Assembly: GCA_009103225.1 (NCBI GenBank)
Contig: RHPI01001037.1
Span: 161,054-225,053 of the forward strand
Direction of reading: 5' to 3'
Source: Chlorokybus atmophyticus
Taxonomy: Eukaryota > Streptophyta > Chlorokybophyceae > Chlorokybales > Chlorokybaceae
Length of the DNA: 64,000 nucleotides
Part shown: positions 48,267-61,216 of the stretch, one piece after another
Layout of the letters: the number at the start of each line of letters is the position of its first letter
Position numbering within the stretch: position 1 is the first letter of the stretch
Program-made: the position numbers and the translations under genes
The notes under the pieces: model-generated
The model's database searches: none
What the model was told of the DNA's origin: nothing
What the model saw: only the letters and a program-made list of their open reading frames with translations

Positions 48267-49080
48267 GTTGTTGCCCGCCAGGCGATATCCGCGCCGACAG
48301 TTAGCAGCAGCGCTGCGCTTGTCGCTTGCATTTCCGGCCACGTGAGCAAAGACGTCGATGTCAGCAGTAAGGGACCGATATCGTCAAGAACGGTGATAAC
48401 GACCTCTAGGAGAGTTGGCTGGTGCAAAACTTTGCGAAAAGAACGCCGTCATCAACAAAAGAAAAAATGACGGCGTTCCTTGCCAGCCAAGTAGCCTGTC
48501 GCAAAGTGATCATATTGTCTTGCACTAAGAGTTTTCCCCTCCATGCACTTCGGACCAGCCTCCCGCCAGCACAGCACAGCCAGTAGTACTTCGCGCAGTG
48601 CATGGTTGTGCAAAAGAAGCGCGAGGATGTTGCAAGCATGCATTTCCGCGCCATGCATCACATGCAGCAAGCATTACGCACCTCAATGCTGCACATATGT
48701 ATCATGGTTGACTGTTGTTGGTGACTTCAGCATTGTGGTTGGTTGGTTGGTTGGTTGGCTGTGTAGCGTGGCTGATTACTGTTGGTGGTCACTCAGACCG
48801 AGTGACTCGAAATTGTCTGTAAGTCACCAATGGTGACTCACCGTCGTTTCTACACGCGCACCACCTGTCTCAGTAACTTTACGCATGATTTACACAGTGA
48901 TATGCTGATGTATACGCCCACCGCAATGTGCATCGCCCTGCTCATTGTAGCTTCACAACATGCCAACTCGCAAGCATTGACGAGGATAACATTACAATGA
49001 TTTGGACAACATATCCAGGCGAAAGCAGTCCTCACGCATACAGTTTAGGTCCATAGTCTGTAGTACAAGCGGGCTATATG
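48267..49080. other. Spacer with hairpin and GGTT repeat
   Basis: Between two minus-strand genes. It contains a hairpin with arms 48441-48452 and 48467-48478, flanked by a second complementary pair (ggctgg near 48416, ccagcc near 48483), and a (GGTT)n run at 48736-48758. No gene is seen. Confidence 0.6.
48441..48478. repeat. Inverted repeat, 12-bp arms, A-rich loop
   Basis: gaacgccgtcat at 48441-48452 pairs with 48467-48478 around a 14-nt A-rich loop. Confidence 0.85.
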
Positions 49081-51150
49081 TCAAAAGTACTGCTGACCCA
49101 TAATATCAGCCCGATCATTGCCGCGCTGTCCAGCGGTGTTGATAGGTCGCAACAGATCCAGCTTTGCATGATCCACCATATGCTGTCTACCCACCGGGTC
49201 GAGAACAACAATCTCGTCAAAAGTTTGCGACCAGACGATATCACCATCGTGTGCCGAGAATGGCTGCGCATGGAACACCATCTGCATGGACGAGCGCTCC
49301 GTCCCGATCACCGTGAGCACGATGATGGCGTCTTCATCAATGAGCTCCTGTTCGCTCTTCCCGTAGAGCGGGCTGCTTTGGTCAATAGCGTGGCGGATCA
49401 TTGCTCCCACGCGTAGGTAAGGTATCTCACTCAACACAAGGGACAGCTCCGCAGGCTCAGAGAGTGGTAGATCCATCCGCGCGTTGTTTTTGTCCTCAGC
49501 AAGTTGGTAGTATAATAGGCTGAACTTAACGTCCAGCAACTCCACCCCTACTGGACCTGTAAGCACGAGCCGCGTCACCAGCGACCTGCACAGAAGTCCA
49601 CCATCATCACGGATGCATGTTGTGCACATATGAGCATGTGAAGATGTCTGTGCAGTGAGCATGCAAGTACCAGGTTTCCTCCTCTCCATCCGGGACATCA
49701 GTATCCTTGAATACGACGGCTCTTGTGGCGCACTTGATGGGTAGGCTAGGCTGGGCCAGCCGCAAAAACACTGCCAAGCAGATGCGCATCAAAGTGTGCC
49801 CCGGAAGTTTGCAATGACCAGTCATCACATATTGCCACGTATTTAACAGACAGTACCACTGCAGCGATGCGTGTAAGTGTCTTACCAGCGCCAGAAAGCA
49901 GGCAGAAGCACAGCTGCGCCACCAATGTGACCATGCTGGACATGAAGGTCACGAACCCTGTGGGTGGCAAGCGCGGGTTTCCACCAAACGAGGTGGCCAG
50001 GCATACAGCATGCACAAAGCTGTGATACAGCAAGTTGTCCCCCTGCAAGATAACAACATAAGCACAAGTCACACACGTGCCTTTGACCATGACACAAGTC
50101 TTGCCAAACAGGTTCCATGATGCAGCTTGAAAGCTCAGAGGGGGGATTGACTAACTTCTCTCCTTGAAAGCGCAGAAGGAGAAGTCAGTCAATCTCCTCA
50201 ATCTCCTCTGAGCTTTCAAGCCTGCACCTGAAGGCATGGCCTGGACTGCGGTATCAAGCTTGGAACTAGCATTGTAAAGTCTGAGGCGAAGCATTCCTCA
50301 ACATCGTTGTGCATCTCGGTGGGCAGGGGCTCGAGCTCGACGACCCCGAGCCAGATGATTGGGCTGAACACCGCTCCAAGCACCACTGGCACTAGGAAGA
50401 AGCTGGCGATGAAGAGCGAAAACGGGAGGCGAAGAGACCACTGCATTGGCAAACAAACATATGGCTGCGTGAGCATGTCACAGTTGCCATCAAGCTGCAG
50501 GTTGTACATGTGTTGATGCACAGGGGTTGCACATAATGCAGTGCGTGCGTGCGTGCGTGCGTGTTGTGGTGGTAGGGATGGAGGTGGGGGCGGGGGTCAG
50601 CGCTCCTGATGCCATTAACTTGGGTGTGTGGGTGAGATTGTGCACGAAACATGTAACACATGGTTGCCAGCTACGCTACTGCAAGAGCATCAACCAGCAA
50701 CGTGACAGGTTCAATCTGGTAGACGGTTTTGCTGTTTGCTTGAAATGTAGGCCGCGTACGCACAGCTGCATGCACATCAGCTTGTTCACTACACAACACC
50801 TCCCTAACAAGGTCTGCTGCTGCAGACAATTTCTTCTATGCCACCTTACGAGCATTGTTGTATACGGTCGCACAGCATAACGACATGAAATGACTGTTGC
50901 AAGGCTTAGTCAGTAAGGAGTAAGAAATCGCACGCGTGCAAGCACAGGAAGCCTTGCTCGTCAGTTTAGTGTGCACACACGCCAGTACACTTGTGAGGTT
51001 ACGCTGCGCATGTGCTGACGTATGCATATAAGAGTCTGTATCCAGAACAACCAGCCTGCTGTGCACCTGAAAGGCGTCGGAGAGGCGCAACCCCAGGCCT
51101 TGCCGCTTGGATATGATGCTGGAAACGCCCCGCTTGCCCCTCAGCTGCAT
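49081..51150 (-). CDS. Kir/KirBac-type inward-rectifier channel with altered filter
   Basis: A membrane channel subunit of about 352 residues. Exons: 51150-51067, 50440-50228, 50042-49886, 49770-49671 and 49585-49081, all in frame. A basic N-terminus (LRGKRGVSSIISKRQGLGLR, like the Kir slide-helix region) is followed by TM1 (FSLFIASFFLVPVVLGAVF). A re-entrant pore segment and TM2 follow (SFVHAVCLATSFGGNPRLPP, then FMSSMVTLVAQLCFCLLSGA). The cytoplasmic Kir domain shows FLRLAQPSLPIKCATRAVVF, PLSEPAELSLVLSEIPYLRV, IRHAIDQSSPLYGKSEQEL, IIVLTVIGTERSS and DIVWSQTFDEIVVLDPVGRQ. The filter position reads TSFGG (about residues 116-120) instead of TVGYG/TIGYG. Potassium selectivity is therefore doubtful. 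The start codon choice follows the splice phase; an upstream extension is possible. Confidence 0.86.
50126..50220. repeat. Long imperfect hairpin filling a Kir intron
   Basis: Outer arms 50126-50141 and 50205-50220 are perfect over 16 bp; inner segments (gattgact.acttctc and gagaagtcagtcaatc) also pair. It lies in the 185-bp intron 50043-50227 and reaches to 8 bp from the exon 2 donor. Confidence 0.88.
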
Positions 51151-51480
51151 GGCCGGGCATCAACACAGAGGTGGAAGGGAAGTTCTAGCAAGAGCTCAGC
51201 CTACTCAACCTACAAGCCTCATCAGACTCGTCTGCACACGAGCTAGCTACAACACGAATGGTTTAATCATGCTGGGGAGCAGGCAACACCCCCCCACTTT
51301 ACAGCGTCAATGCACCAGCAAGTTTACCTGCTTTAGAACAGTACAATCAATAGCCTACTTGCTTGCTCGCTTGTTTACTCAAGCAGCGCAATCCCTGCGT
51401 CAGGCTAGGCTAGTCTACTGCCCGACCAGGCCGCGCCGGCCGTCTATTTTAGCCTCGCCTTGAACTGGTCTGGGCTGTAG
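51151..51480. other. Divergent promoter region
   Basis: This 330-bp interval lies between the divergent Kir and FUT8-like starts and must hold both promoters. I see no TATA box I would trust. Confidence 0.5.
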
Positions 51481-53885
51481 ATGCTACCAGCCAGTGTAGG
51501 TGAAGGCAGCAATGCGATGCGCGGGGGGCGGCGGCGTGGGGCGGTTGGCTTGCTGGTGATCGTCGTGCTGCTCGGGCTGGTTCTCGTGCAGCAGCTGTCC
51601 GTGCTGTCCAGACTGCCGATTGGGGCAAGAGCAGGAGCAGGAGCAGGAGCAGGAGTGAAGGTTGGGACGAGCTTCAGCGACGCCGGCAGCGCTGCCGTGA
51701 AGGAGGCCAAGCCTGGTGCTGAGGGTGGCAAGCTCACAGCAACACAAAGCTCCTGTGCGAACACCTCCGCCCTCCTGCCTCCGGCTGCTCTGTCATGGAC
51801 GGTGGAGGCGGAGAGGATTGTCGTGCAGGCGTTTACGAAGCTGCAGTCACCTCCCGACTGCAAAAGCGCACGAGCAGTGAGTGCTGAAAGCAGCAGTCCG
51901 TGTACAATGGTTACAAAACCATGCACTTGTAAGACACTGAGCATTACATGCTTGTGGTGCATGGCGCCATGCTTGCCGCACAATTTGGCGTAAGCGCTCT
52001 GGGTGGCTGCAATGATTGCATGTCTAAGCCGGTGTATGCTCCGTACATGCTCAACGCACTGGATTCGCAGCTCCCACAAGTGGCTTGTGACCTTTGCTTT
52101 GTTCAGCAAATCAAACTCACCATGGTCAAATGCATGTGCTTGTTCCAGTCCTTCAAGGTCTACTTTGCATCAACAAAAGGGCCGATTGCTACCTGTGACA
52201 ATGACATGAATGTTGTGAGCAGGTGTTTCATGTGCCCCGCGAGTTTGGGTTCTACGCGACTATGCACTCATTCCAGCTGTCCTGGGTCATGGCCCTCCAT
52301 CTCAATCGCACACTGCTGCCGCTGCCCAACCCCTGGGAGGTGAGCAAAGCAGCAGTGTAATTTTGTGTTCTATCATACAACCATTTCACGCAGTATTGTG
52401 AAGCAGATTGTGTATGCTAGCTAACCATGTTGTTGCATGAGACCAACAGATGGTTTTGTTGCGCAGGGTTCTGTCAAAGAAATAGAGAAAGGCATAGCTG
52501 GTTACAACCTGTTTCGCAAAGTCGTTCTTCCAGCGCGCTGCGAAAGTGTGTTCAAGACGGTCAGGATTCATGGGAAGGAAGCTGATGCAATGGTAAGTTC
52601 ATTTGTGAGCATTGTCAAGGCTGCCACGTTTCCTGCTGCATGCCCAGGTGCTGATGCAATGCCGACATGTTGTTAGCTGACAGGTGCTGCAAACGCCAAT
52701 ACATTGTGGTAACATTGTGTCACCATCCCACGCTATCCACAACAGCTCGGCCCTGAGGGTGCACTTCTGCGGCGGGCGTCCAGGCCAGCTGGCCTTGCGG
52801 GCTGCGAGCGGCTTCCCCCCATGGCTGTGGCAGGTATCAACTGCTTGGCAACCACTGGAGTGAGGTTGTTTGCTGCCTGTGTTAAGTTCTGCTACATGAA
52901 TGAACCCTGTGCGACTGGTTGTTCATCACTGCAACGCGTGTGCAGAAACTGTTGGCAACTCCAGGAGCGCTGTCCATTGGGCCTCAGTTTACTGCAGCAC
53001 ATGCGCAGTTCATGCTGCATTCTATTCTCTCCAAGCATATGCTGGACACGGTGGCTACCTTTCTGCAAGACACTACTGCGTCGCAGTCTCCCGTTTTTCC
53101 AGATGTGGTCGACCGGCCAGTAGTGGGAGTTCATGTGCGAAGGTATGGGTTTCAACACTATGAATCTGTATCTGTTGTGTGCAGTACAAAGTCCTCGTAG
53201 CTTTGCCGCTTTGCGCAGGACTCGGCGGTCATTCTGAAAGGTGTCACGCACAACCCACCACCATATGTTGCAGGGGTGACAAGTTGAATGAAGATGCGTA
53301 CTTTCAAAAGCACAAGGCATACCGACCATTGTCCGACTACTGGCAGAGAGCTGCTGTGCTTGGCGGTTGGCAATCAGGCTGCTGCCTGCAAACTATGCTT
53401 GTCATGTCCGATGAACCATCATTATTTCAGGTATGGGATATGTATACTGCCGCAGCTGATTGGCGAGCATGCCCTGGCAATGCTGAATACGCTTGAACAA
53501 GATTGGTTGACGATAGCATGCGGGGTACATCAACACACATCGTGTTGTTGCGCAGGACAAGCACTCAGTGGATGACAGCTTGAAAGAAGCTCTGCAGAAC
53601 GCCCAAATTAGTTCCAAGTGCCATCAAGTTGTGCCAGCAGTCCACTATGATGAAGGTGCCATTGGGGCAAGTGTGTTGTCGCAGCGGACATCGCAGACTC
53701 AGATTGCTCGGTTGGTAGCTTCCAGTAGGGAACTGTGTCACAAGGCCGATCAGCTTGTGGTCACAGCTTCCTCCAACGTGGGTCGATTTCTGATGGAATA
53801 CCTTGGTGCCAGCAGGCGTGTTGCCCAAGTTGAGCTGCAAGGACCATTAGGGGACTTTACTGACCTCATCTGGCATATAAAATAG
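51481..53885 (+). CDS. FUT8-like (GT23-type) fucosyltransferase, Golgi type II
   Basis: Probably a Golgi glycosyltransferase related to alpha-1,6-fucosyltransferases. Supported exons: 51481-51876, 52223-52339, 52467-52592, 52746-52833, 52946-53142, 53274-53430 and 53556-53885. Exon 1 encodes a short basic tail, one membrane anchor (AVGLLVIVVLLGLVLVQQLS) and an Ala/Gly stem. Exon 2 gives EFGFYATMHSFQLSWVMALH and NRTLLPLPNPWE. Exons 5-6 join into the nucleotide-sugar motif RPVVGVHVRRGDKLNEDAYF. Exon 7 carries DQLVVTASSNVGRFLMEYLG, matching the FUT8 region that ends in TFSSQVxRxxxE. Exon 4 reads well only as RVHFCGGRPGQLALRAASGF PPWLWQ, a frame that needs phase 2, whereas exon 3 ends in phase 0, so one junction near 52600-52746 is missing or wrong. 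The acceptor sugar is unknown. Confidence 0.76.
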
Positions 53886-54157
53886 GCTGTACAGGGTTGA
53901 CATCAGCTATGCAATGCCATGACAACCTAGACAGGTTGCAGCACCAACCCCACCATTTGCTGGGCAGAATCAATGTCGCGCTTGATTGTATTGATATTTG
54001 CATCTTGGCATGGATGCCACAGGTGGCAGAACTGACGTCTACACGTTACACCTATGACTGTCAACATACACAGACAGAAGCCGAGCTGTCAACACAGCAC
54101 ATCCAGCTTCAGTCCGCCTTGCCAACTGTCAACCTGCCACGGCTGCCACAGCTGTGC

Positions 54158-56452
54158 TCAACCACCAGTGCGGGTGCGGGCTTCCTTTTCAGCTTTCAGC
54201 TTTGTAGGTGCCCTCGTCACCAGATCGTACACCTGCGAACAGGTGTCTCAATCTTACATCCGGCTGTCGGACATGTTGCGCACCAGCGCATCCGTGTTGC
54301 TTCAAGCAAAACTGACCTTGCGTACTCCAGTAGTCAGGCCTGTGCCAGGCAGCGCGCGGCTGTCAACCCAGCGAACAGGGTATGCTGACTTCGTGGTCTG
54401 TGCTTGCAGCTCTGACACTGCCAGACATCAAGCATTGAGATGACATTCCACAAAGATGCTGCATTAAGGCGTGATGCACGACAACTCATACCACCACTTA
54501 CATGAGCCTTCAATGACTAGCTGTTCAACATGGAGGTCATGTCGCACGTGTGAGAAGATATGTCTTAGTTGGCCTACTCGAGATCGCCGCAGGACTTTGC
54601 AGGTGGTGATGCTGATGCCCAGCCCCTTGAGCAGATGCTTATTCATTGCAGCACGTAAGCTGGCTTCAGAAGTAGAAGCACCTGAGGCCAAAACAACGGC
54701 GGGAAACTCCCAGAGACCAGCAAGCAGGCCTGACTCTGGTCGCTGAACCAATAAGTAGAAGCAGGCGTCGGCAGCCTGGAGTTGCACCACACACACAGCA
54801 ACTTGTTCTTTGCGCTGTGGCCTGCGCACAACTGCTGATGCATCAGACCCCTCAGCCAAGCTCTCATGCACATGTCTCCCTCAACCACGTAGCGGCTGCC
54901 AAGTTTATTTACGCACGCTTCTTGCAGAGGCAAACACTTTGGCAGATGCATACCTTTGCTTGGGTAGTCTGTCACTGGGCGTCCGTTGTCATCTTGACCG
55001 GCATAAGCGTGGCACTGCGTAGACACTGGACACTGGCTACACTTGGGGTTCCCCGGCGTGCATATCAGTGCACCCAGTTCCATCATTGCTTGGTTCCAAT
55101 CACCAGGACGTTGTCGATCAACTAGTTGTGCCGCAAGCCGCCTGCCAGGGGCGATTTGCTGAGATCACTGAGAGCGTAACCTTTAAACATGAAAGCTATG
55201 CACCACGCTAGAGGTTTAACAAATTCAGCACCAAAGGTCACAACTGCATGAGCAAACGGCAGAGCATGTCTTGAGGTTGTGACAAAAGGGGGGGCATTTT
55301 ACCAGTGCGTGGCAACTGTCTGTGCTGCTTTTGGATCAGCTGATATCGCCCGCAACCGGGATAATACGCGAATGACATTGCCATCCACCACTGGTGTATC
55401 GACACTGAATGCAACAGAAGCAATGGCACCAGCTGTGTATGGACCGATTCCTGTGCAGTAAACATTAGGACAATGGGGGACTGATGTCGCATTTGCAAGG
55501 CAAGTCAGTGCCGGCTCTTAAAAGACGTGCAACCTGGTATCTTGCGCAGTTGCTCCACAGTGCAGGGCAGCTGACCGTTGTGATGCTTGACCAAATAATC
55601 CGCACCCTATCCAAGTGTCGGATCATCGGCACAAGACGCTTCGTAGACACTGCATGCCAAAGCCATCACATCGCGACATACACCCTAGATGAACACTCAC
55701 CTCCCAGAGGAACTTTGCGCGGCGATAATAGCCCAACCCTGCCCACAGCTCATTCACCTCCTGCAAATATATACACACGGTTGGTACTGGTGGTGCTCAA
55801 CTGTGTCATTGAGATGCACAGCCAGGATATGTGTGCAAGTCATTCCTGCAACCTGGCAAGGGCCATATGAAATGGCAACAGATTATGTAGTATGAGATGG
55901 TGCTTGTCGTGTTGTAATGCTGATGGCAGCTGGCAATGTAAAGCAGGAGAAATGAAACTTGGAAGCACCAATACTGCTGTGGCTTACCTCTAGAGTTGCT
56001 TTAGCTAAGGCTGCAACTGTGGGCCACCGCTTCAACCACCGTTCAAAGTATGGGATGACAGTCACTATCTGTGTTTGCTGCGACATCACCTCGCTGACCC
56101 ACACCGCATACGCAAAGTGCTGTGGATCATCAGGTGGCGGTGCTGTGGGTTCAACCAGAGACTTGGCATTATAACGCCAGGGGAGCACGCGGTGATTGCT
56201 GTCATACCACTCCAACAGCTGAAGCCTCAAAAGAGAGCATTCGCTGGGACTGAAATTAGAGACAAAGCTTGCTGATCTCAAGTCTTCAACATCTGGGATG
56301 GAGCAGGCACTTGGTTTGGAAGGAGGCAGCTGCCGCGAGTGAGAAGCTGATGCCTTGGGTGTGTGTGACAAAGTCGGCTGCTTGATGCTCGCGGAGCGTG
56401 TTGCAAGCCGTGCAGATGTACGCACAGCAGTGCTGCCATTGGACTTCACCAT
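54158..56452 (-). CDS. MUTY: Adenine DNA glycosylase MutY
   Basis: Removes adenine paired with 8-oxoguanine. Eight exons, 56452-55988, 55760-55701, 55606-55534, 55450-55303, 55141-54954, 54834-54502, 54417-54317 and 54232-54158, give about 480 residues. A basic, Ser/Thr-rich N-terminal 60 residues may target the protein. The catalytic core shows [15 protein letters not shown] with Glu about 121, [15 protein letters not shown], the helix-hairpin-helix [13 protein letters not shown], and [14 protein letters not shown] with catalytic Asp about 222. The 4Fe-4S loop is C276-x6-C283-x2-C286-x5-C292. The C-terminal NUDIX-like domain has [20 protein letters not shown] and [13 protein letters not shown]. 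It closes with [20 protein letters not shown] and a Lys-rich tail. MLQQT is MSQQT here. All phases match. It converges on the FUT8-like gene, 272 bp apart. Confidence 0.96.
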
Positions 56453-56808
56453 GTCGGCGATGTTATGGGTTATTTGCCATTTATGGCTAACAGGAATCGT
56501 ACTGCTTCACGCATGCTGCTTGTGTTCAGACGGCAGCCTGCAAGAGTGCGCAGTTGTTGGTGTGGTTATGCAGTATTCAGTATACACTGTGCACGTGCCA
56601 ACTCTCGTTCACACAAGCATGCTACCGGGGGGCAAGAGGGAGAAGAAAGTGGGACACGCTAGCCGTTGAAGTTCCGTACACATGAATCATCCTCAATCAG
56701 GAGCAACCAAGCTGAAGGTGTCACGGTGCGCATTGCATGCATGCGCAATGCATGCAACGCACAATGCAGACACTTGCGGAGCTGAATTTCCTGAGGCATA
56801 CCACTGCG

Positions 56809-57009
56809 TCATTGCCTGTGGTATCCTATGCGAGACGCTGCAGACGGCTTGTGAGGCGGCGGAGGCGGAGGCGGCAATGCCGCGCTTTGCTGTTGCTGTT
56901 GCAGGATAGCCCCCTGAGCAGCCGCAGCCGCGGCCGCCGCTTTGACCTCCTCCAGCTCCCGCTTGTCCTCCGCCTTCAGCTCGATGCGGGTGGGCGGCCG
57001 GCGCAGCAT
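56809..57009 (-). CDS. CDC26: CDC26 (APC12), anaphase-promoting complex subunit
   Basis: A single-exon frame of 66 residues starting MLRRPPTRIELKAEDKRELE and ending SRIGYHRQ. The MLRRxPTRIELKxED N-terminus is the CDC26 signature that stabilises APC6/CDC16 in the APC/C, and the terminal RIGY is also conserved in the family. Between them lie a poly-Ala run, five Gln and seven Pro, as is common in algal low-complexity linkers. The frame is open upstream, but the family always starts at this Met. The gene is 356 bp upstream of the MutY start on the same strand. The promoter side ends in a long CT tract. Confidence 0.88.
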   Translation of the reverse strand: MLRRPPTRIELKAEDKRELEEVKAAAAAAAAQGAILQQQQQSAALPPPPPPPHKPSAASRIGYHRQ

Positions 57010-58259
<1,250 letters not shown>

Positions 58260-59859
58260 CTACTTTTTGTAGGTGTTGTTCAGGTAGTCCACAATGTCAC
58301 CACTCTCGAGCATCTCCACGCCAGTATTGGGATCATACAAGTACGGCACCTGTAGCATCAGTCCCACATTAGCAACCAAGTTGGATAGTTTGGCAAATCG
58401 GTCACTGCTGTGTGCCATTCGTGGCCATGCCCTAAACCAAACTGACCCAAAATACCAATGCAAATGCGTCTTGTCAGTGGCATAAGGCACCTGGAAAAAG
58501 CCAATCTTCTCCTTCAACAACTTGCGCTTGTGGCTTCCACGGGGTGTCGTGCGCATGATGTGAGGCAGTTCCAGCTCGCTTAGGGTCTCGCGCACCAACT
58601 TGGTGAACGGGGAAATCTGGGAAGTGCATACCCAACATTGGTCATAACACTTCTACATTCAAAATGCCGATGCAACCACAGGCAATGGAGATGTGGCTGC
58701 GTCGCATGCCGAAGGTAGACAGCCATGTGCACTTGCCTCGTAGCCCCAAAGCTCCAGTGGCTTTGCGGCCGACTTTGCAGGGATGTAACGCGATCCATGG
58801 TTCATGCGGAACAGTAGCCCGATACCAGCAGTCAGAGCGGTGAGCGCACCCAACTTAAGCTGTTGACAAGGATGCTGTTTAATGCAACCCCCCCTTCACT
58901 GACGCAACAGACTGCCACTGTGGACATATCACAAATAGAACACAATGTGTCAACTGTGCCTACCGTGAAAGGCACAGATGCTCCGTTCCCATACTTCTCA
59001 AACAGGTAGTTGATGATGTCATCCGACTCGTACATGGAAACACCAGTGTTGGGATCCACCTGCAGACAGCGATCAGGCTGCAGTAATAGTTGTACAGCAT
59101 CTGGCGGTATTTGCATCCGACTCGACTCACAACTTCTGGCTGTAAAAATTCGTGGCTTCAGCATACCATGTAGGGATGTTGGGATTTGCCGCCAATCTCC
59201 TTCACTTTCGGGCGGTAGGTCGGTCCACCAGCAGGAGTTGGATAGAATAAAACATCGAGGTTGAGAACATTCACTGCTTCCCTCACTTTGCGACAGAAGG
59301 GGCAGCTGTTGATATACAGTTAAGACAGCAGGAACGCTAAGAGACGCTCAGAGAGCTTTGTGTGCAGTTGAAGCCTTAGCCAAGTGCCACATTTGTTTAT
59401 TGAAAGAGAACTGAGACACCAGTATGCGGACGGAACTCTCCTCACCCTTCAAACTCGTAGATTTCAATGGGTTTGGGCGGCAAGGCAGTCCCGCTCCCGA
59501 CCTCCGACGCCACGAAGGCGCCGGTGGCGAGCCTAAGGATGGCGACGGGAATCGAAAGCGCGATATCCGCCAGCTTGTCCGTCCGTGGGATAAACAGTTT
59601 CTGCTTCAACGGCTGCTTCTGTAGCTTTCCACCTGATGTTCATGAGGCTCAGGACATGTCTGTTGCAGAGCTCATTCACTGCACATTTAACACAGCACGC
59701 ACTGTTTTTGGCGTCGGCTCTCACGGTTCGTGCATGGCGAGCAGGCGCAGGCACCACGCTTGGGCGAGTGCTGGCTGGCTTTAAGACGAGTTTGCTTTCT
59801 TTACCAGCTGCGCCACCCACATGCGGGCGTGACAGCAGAGCACTTGCCGTCATTGCCAT
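58260..59859 (-). CDS. Plastid protein with tandem thioredoxin-fold (GST-N) domains
   Basis: Seven exons, 59859-59703, 59632-59446, 59305-59167, 59059-58964, 58859-58737, 58616-58491 and 58349-58260, give about 305 residues. A Ser/Arg/Ala-rich leader (MAMTASALLSRPHVGGAAGK...) suggests plastid import. A linker with LADIALSIPVAILRLATGAF precedes domain 1: YEFEGCPFCRKVREAV, active-site CPFC about 116-119, and PNTGVSMYESDDIINYLFEK Y. Domain 2 repeats the pattern: WGYEISPFTKLVRE, where SPFT replaces CPFC, and PNTGVEMLESGDIVDYLNNT. This double GST_N/glutaredoxin-like layout matches a plant and algal chloroplast family of unknown function. The fifth intron uses a GC donor (GAG/GCAAGT at 58736). The stop follows the second domain, so there is no GST C-terminal domain. 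Confidence 0.9.
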
Positions 59860-61216
59860 CCTACAGGCATGAAGGGTTCAGCGTGATCGTTAGACGTCAC
59901 TGCCAGTATCAAGTACAGAACATGACTGCGGTTGCTCAACAGTAGCAGCGACACAGTCGGAAGCCAAGCATTGGTGCAAGTTGGCGCTGTGAACCTGGCA
60001 TTGAACTGCAACCAGGTATACTATCCGCATAACGGACATGTGGTATGAGCTTCAGTTGAACAGTGTGTCACATGCAAACCAGAACATTGCCCTTATGGAC
60101 ACAATCAGCAAGTCGGCAGAAGACCACCCAGTGCATAACCATGTTAAGTTGTTACTCTCTGTGGATAGTACGAGCTTGCATGTAATGGGAAGTGATTGCA
60201 ATGCTGCACTTGCGTGCAGTCCGGCACAATTTGTCAGGCATTGCCGCAGTATATTCCGGACCTGCTCCTCAATGCCAGCTGCACGACACTGAAGGCTGCG
60301 ACGGCAGGGGTCGTAGCTTCTAGTGCCGTGTAGTTGGCATTGAGGAGCACGACAAGAGTACACATTTGCATGCTTTGTGCATGTTCATGTGCTCACAGCA
60401 GTGCATGCGGCACGCACTGACGTAACGACCAATGCAAGCAATATTCAGCAAATGCAGACCGACAACGCCAGACAAAGCCAAGCGGCAAACGTGTGTATCA
60501 AAACATGCTGCAAGACCTGCTTGACAGCTCCGCCGCCGCCGCTGCCGCCGCCCGTTAACAAAGCCAGCAACTACGACGCCTACCCGGCTGGCTGGCAGCT
60601 CCTGCATTGCCTGCAAGTTGGCCGTTGCATATACGTGCTGGTTTTTGCAACAGCTGGGCCGGCGGCGGGCACTTTACACAATGGTTGGCATGGGGGCGCA
60701 AGCTCCCTGTGGATAGCTTAAATAGACGCATTGATTGCTGGTGCATTGACACGTCCCCCAACCCTTGGCCAAAGCTGTCGCCGGGGCTTGCGGCACAGTG
60801 GTCGCAACAGCACCTCGTGGTGGCACTATCAAGTGTTGATGGGTGCAACCCGGTATGTGTTCCCGCTTTGTCGTAGCATCTTCTTGCACAAGCAAGCTCT
60901 GACTTCCCGCGATCAAGGCAGCCTGCCGCTGATATGGCGTTGTCTCTGAAGCCGGTACGGGCTTTTGTGTGTGTGACAATGACTCGCAAGTGTCCTGGAT
61001 TGCTGGCTTTGCCCTGGCTGCATGCATAAACGACGGCAGCCAAGCGTTCCGCCGCGTTTTGCACTGCCGGCGACATTTGGCATTATACTTTGTACGCAAT
61101 ACTGCCTCCCAGAGTTTGATCGTCATCGTGGATATAGGGGGTTGCCACTGTGCATGTCTTCATCACCAACCTTGGCAATCTGCATACACTTCCTGACATG
61201 CATGCAAGTGGTGAGC
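59860..61216. other. Divergent spacer with hairpin
   Basis: Between the tandem thioredoxin-fold gene and SEH1. Positions 60263-60349 form a long imperfect hairpin; a GCCGCCGCC-rich stretch lies at about 60530-60552. No gene is seen. Confidence 0.5.
60263..60349. repeat. Long imperfect hairpin, miRNA-precursor-like
   Basis: Left arm 60263-60295 and right arm 60317-60349 pair over about 30 positions with several mismatches (tgctcctcaatgcca pairs exactly at the base). The terminal loop gctgcgac...gtcgtagc can also pair. Size and mismatched stem resemble small-RNA precursors; expression is unknown. Confidence 0.7.

Noticed and set aside
51444-52109. 221-codon minus-strand frame opposite the FUT8-like gene
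   Set aside because: It is a shadow of the Ala/Gly-rich first exon; the plus strand has the signal anchor and spliced continuation.
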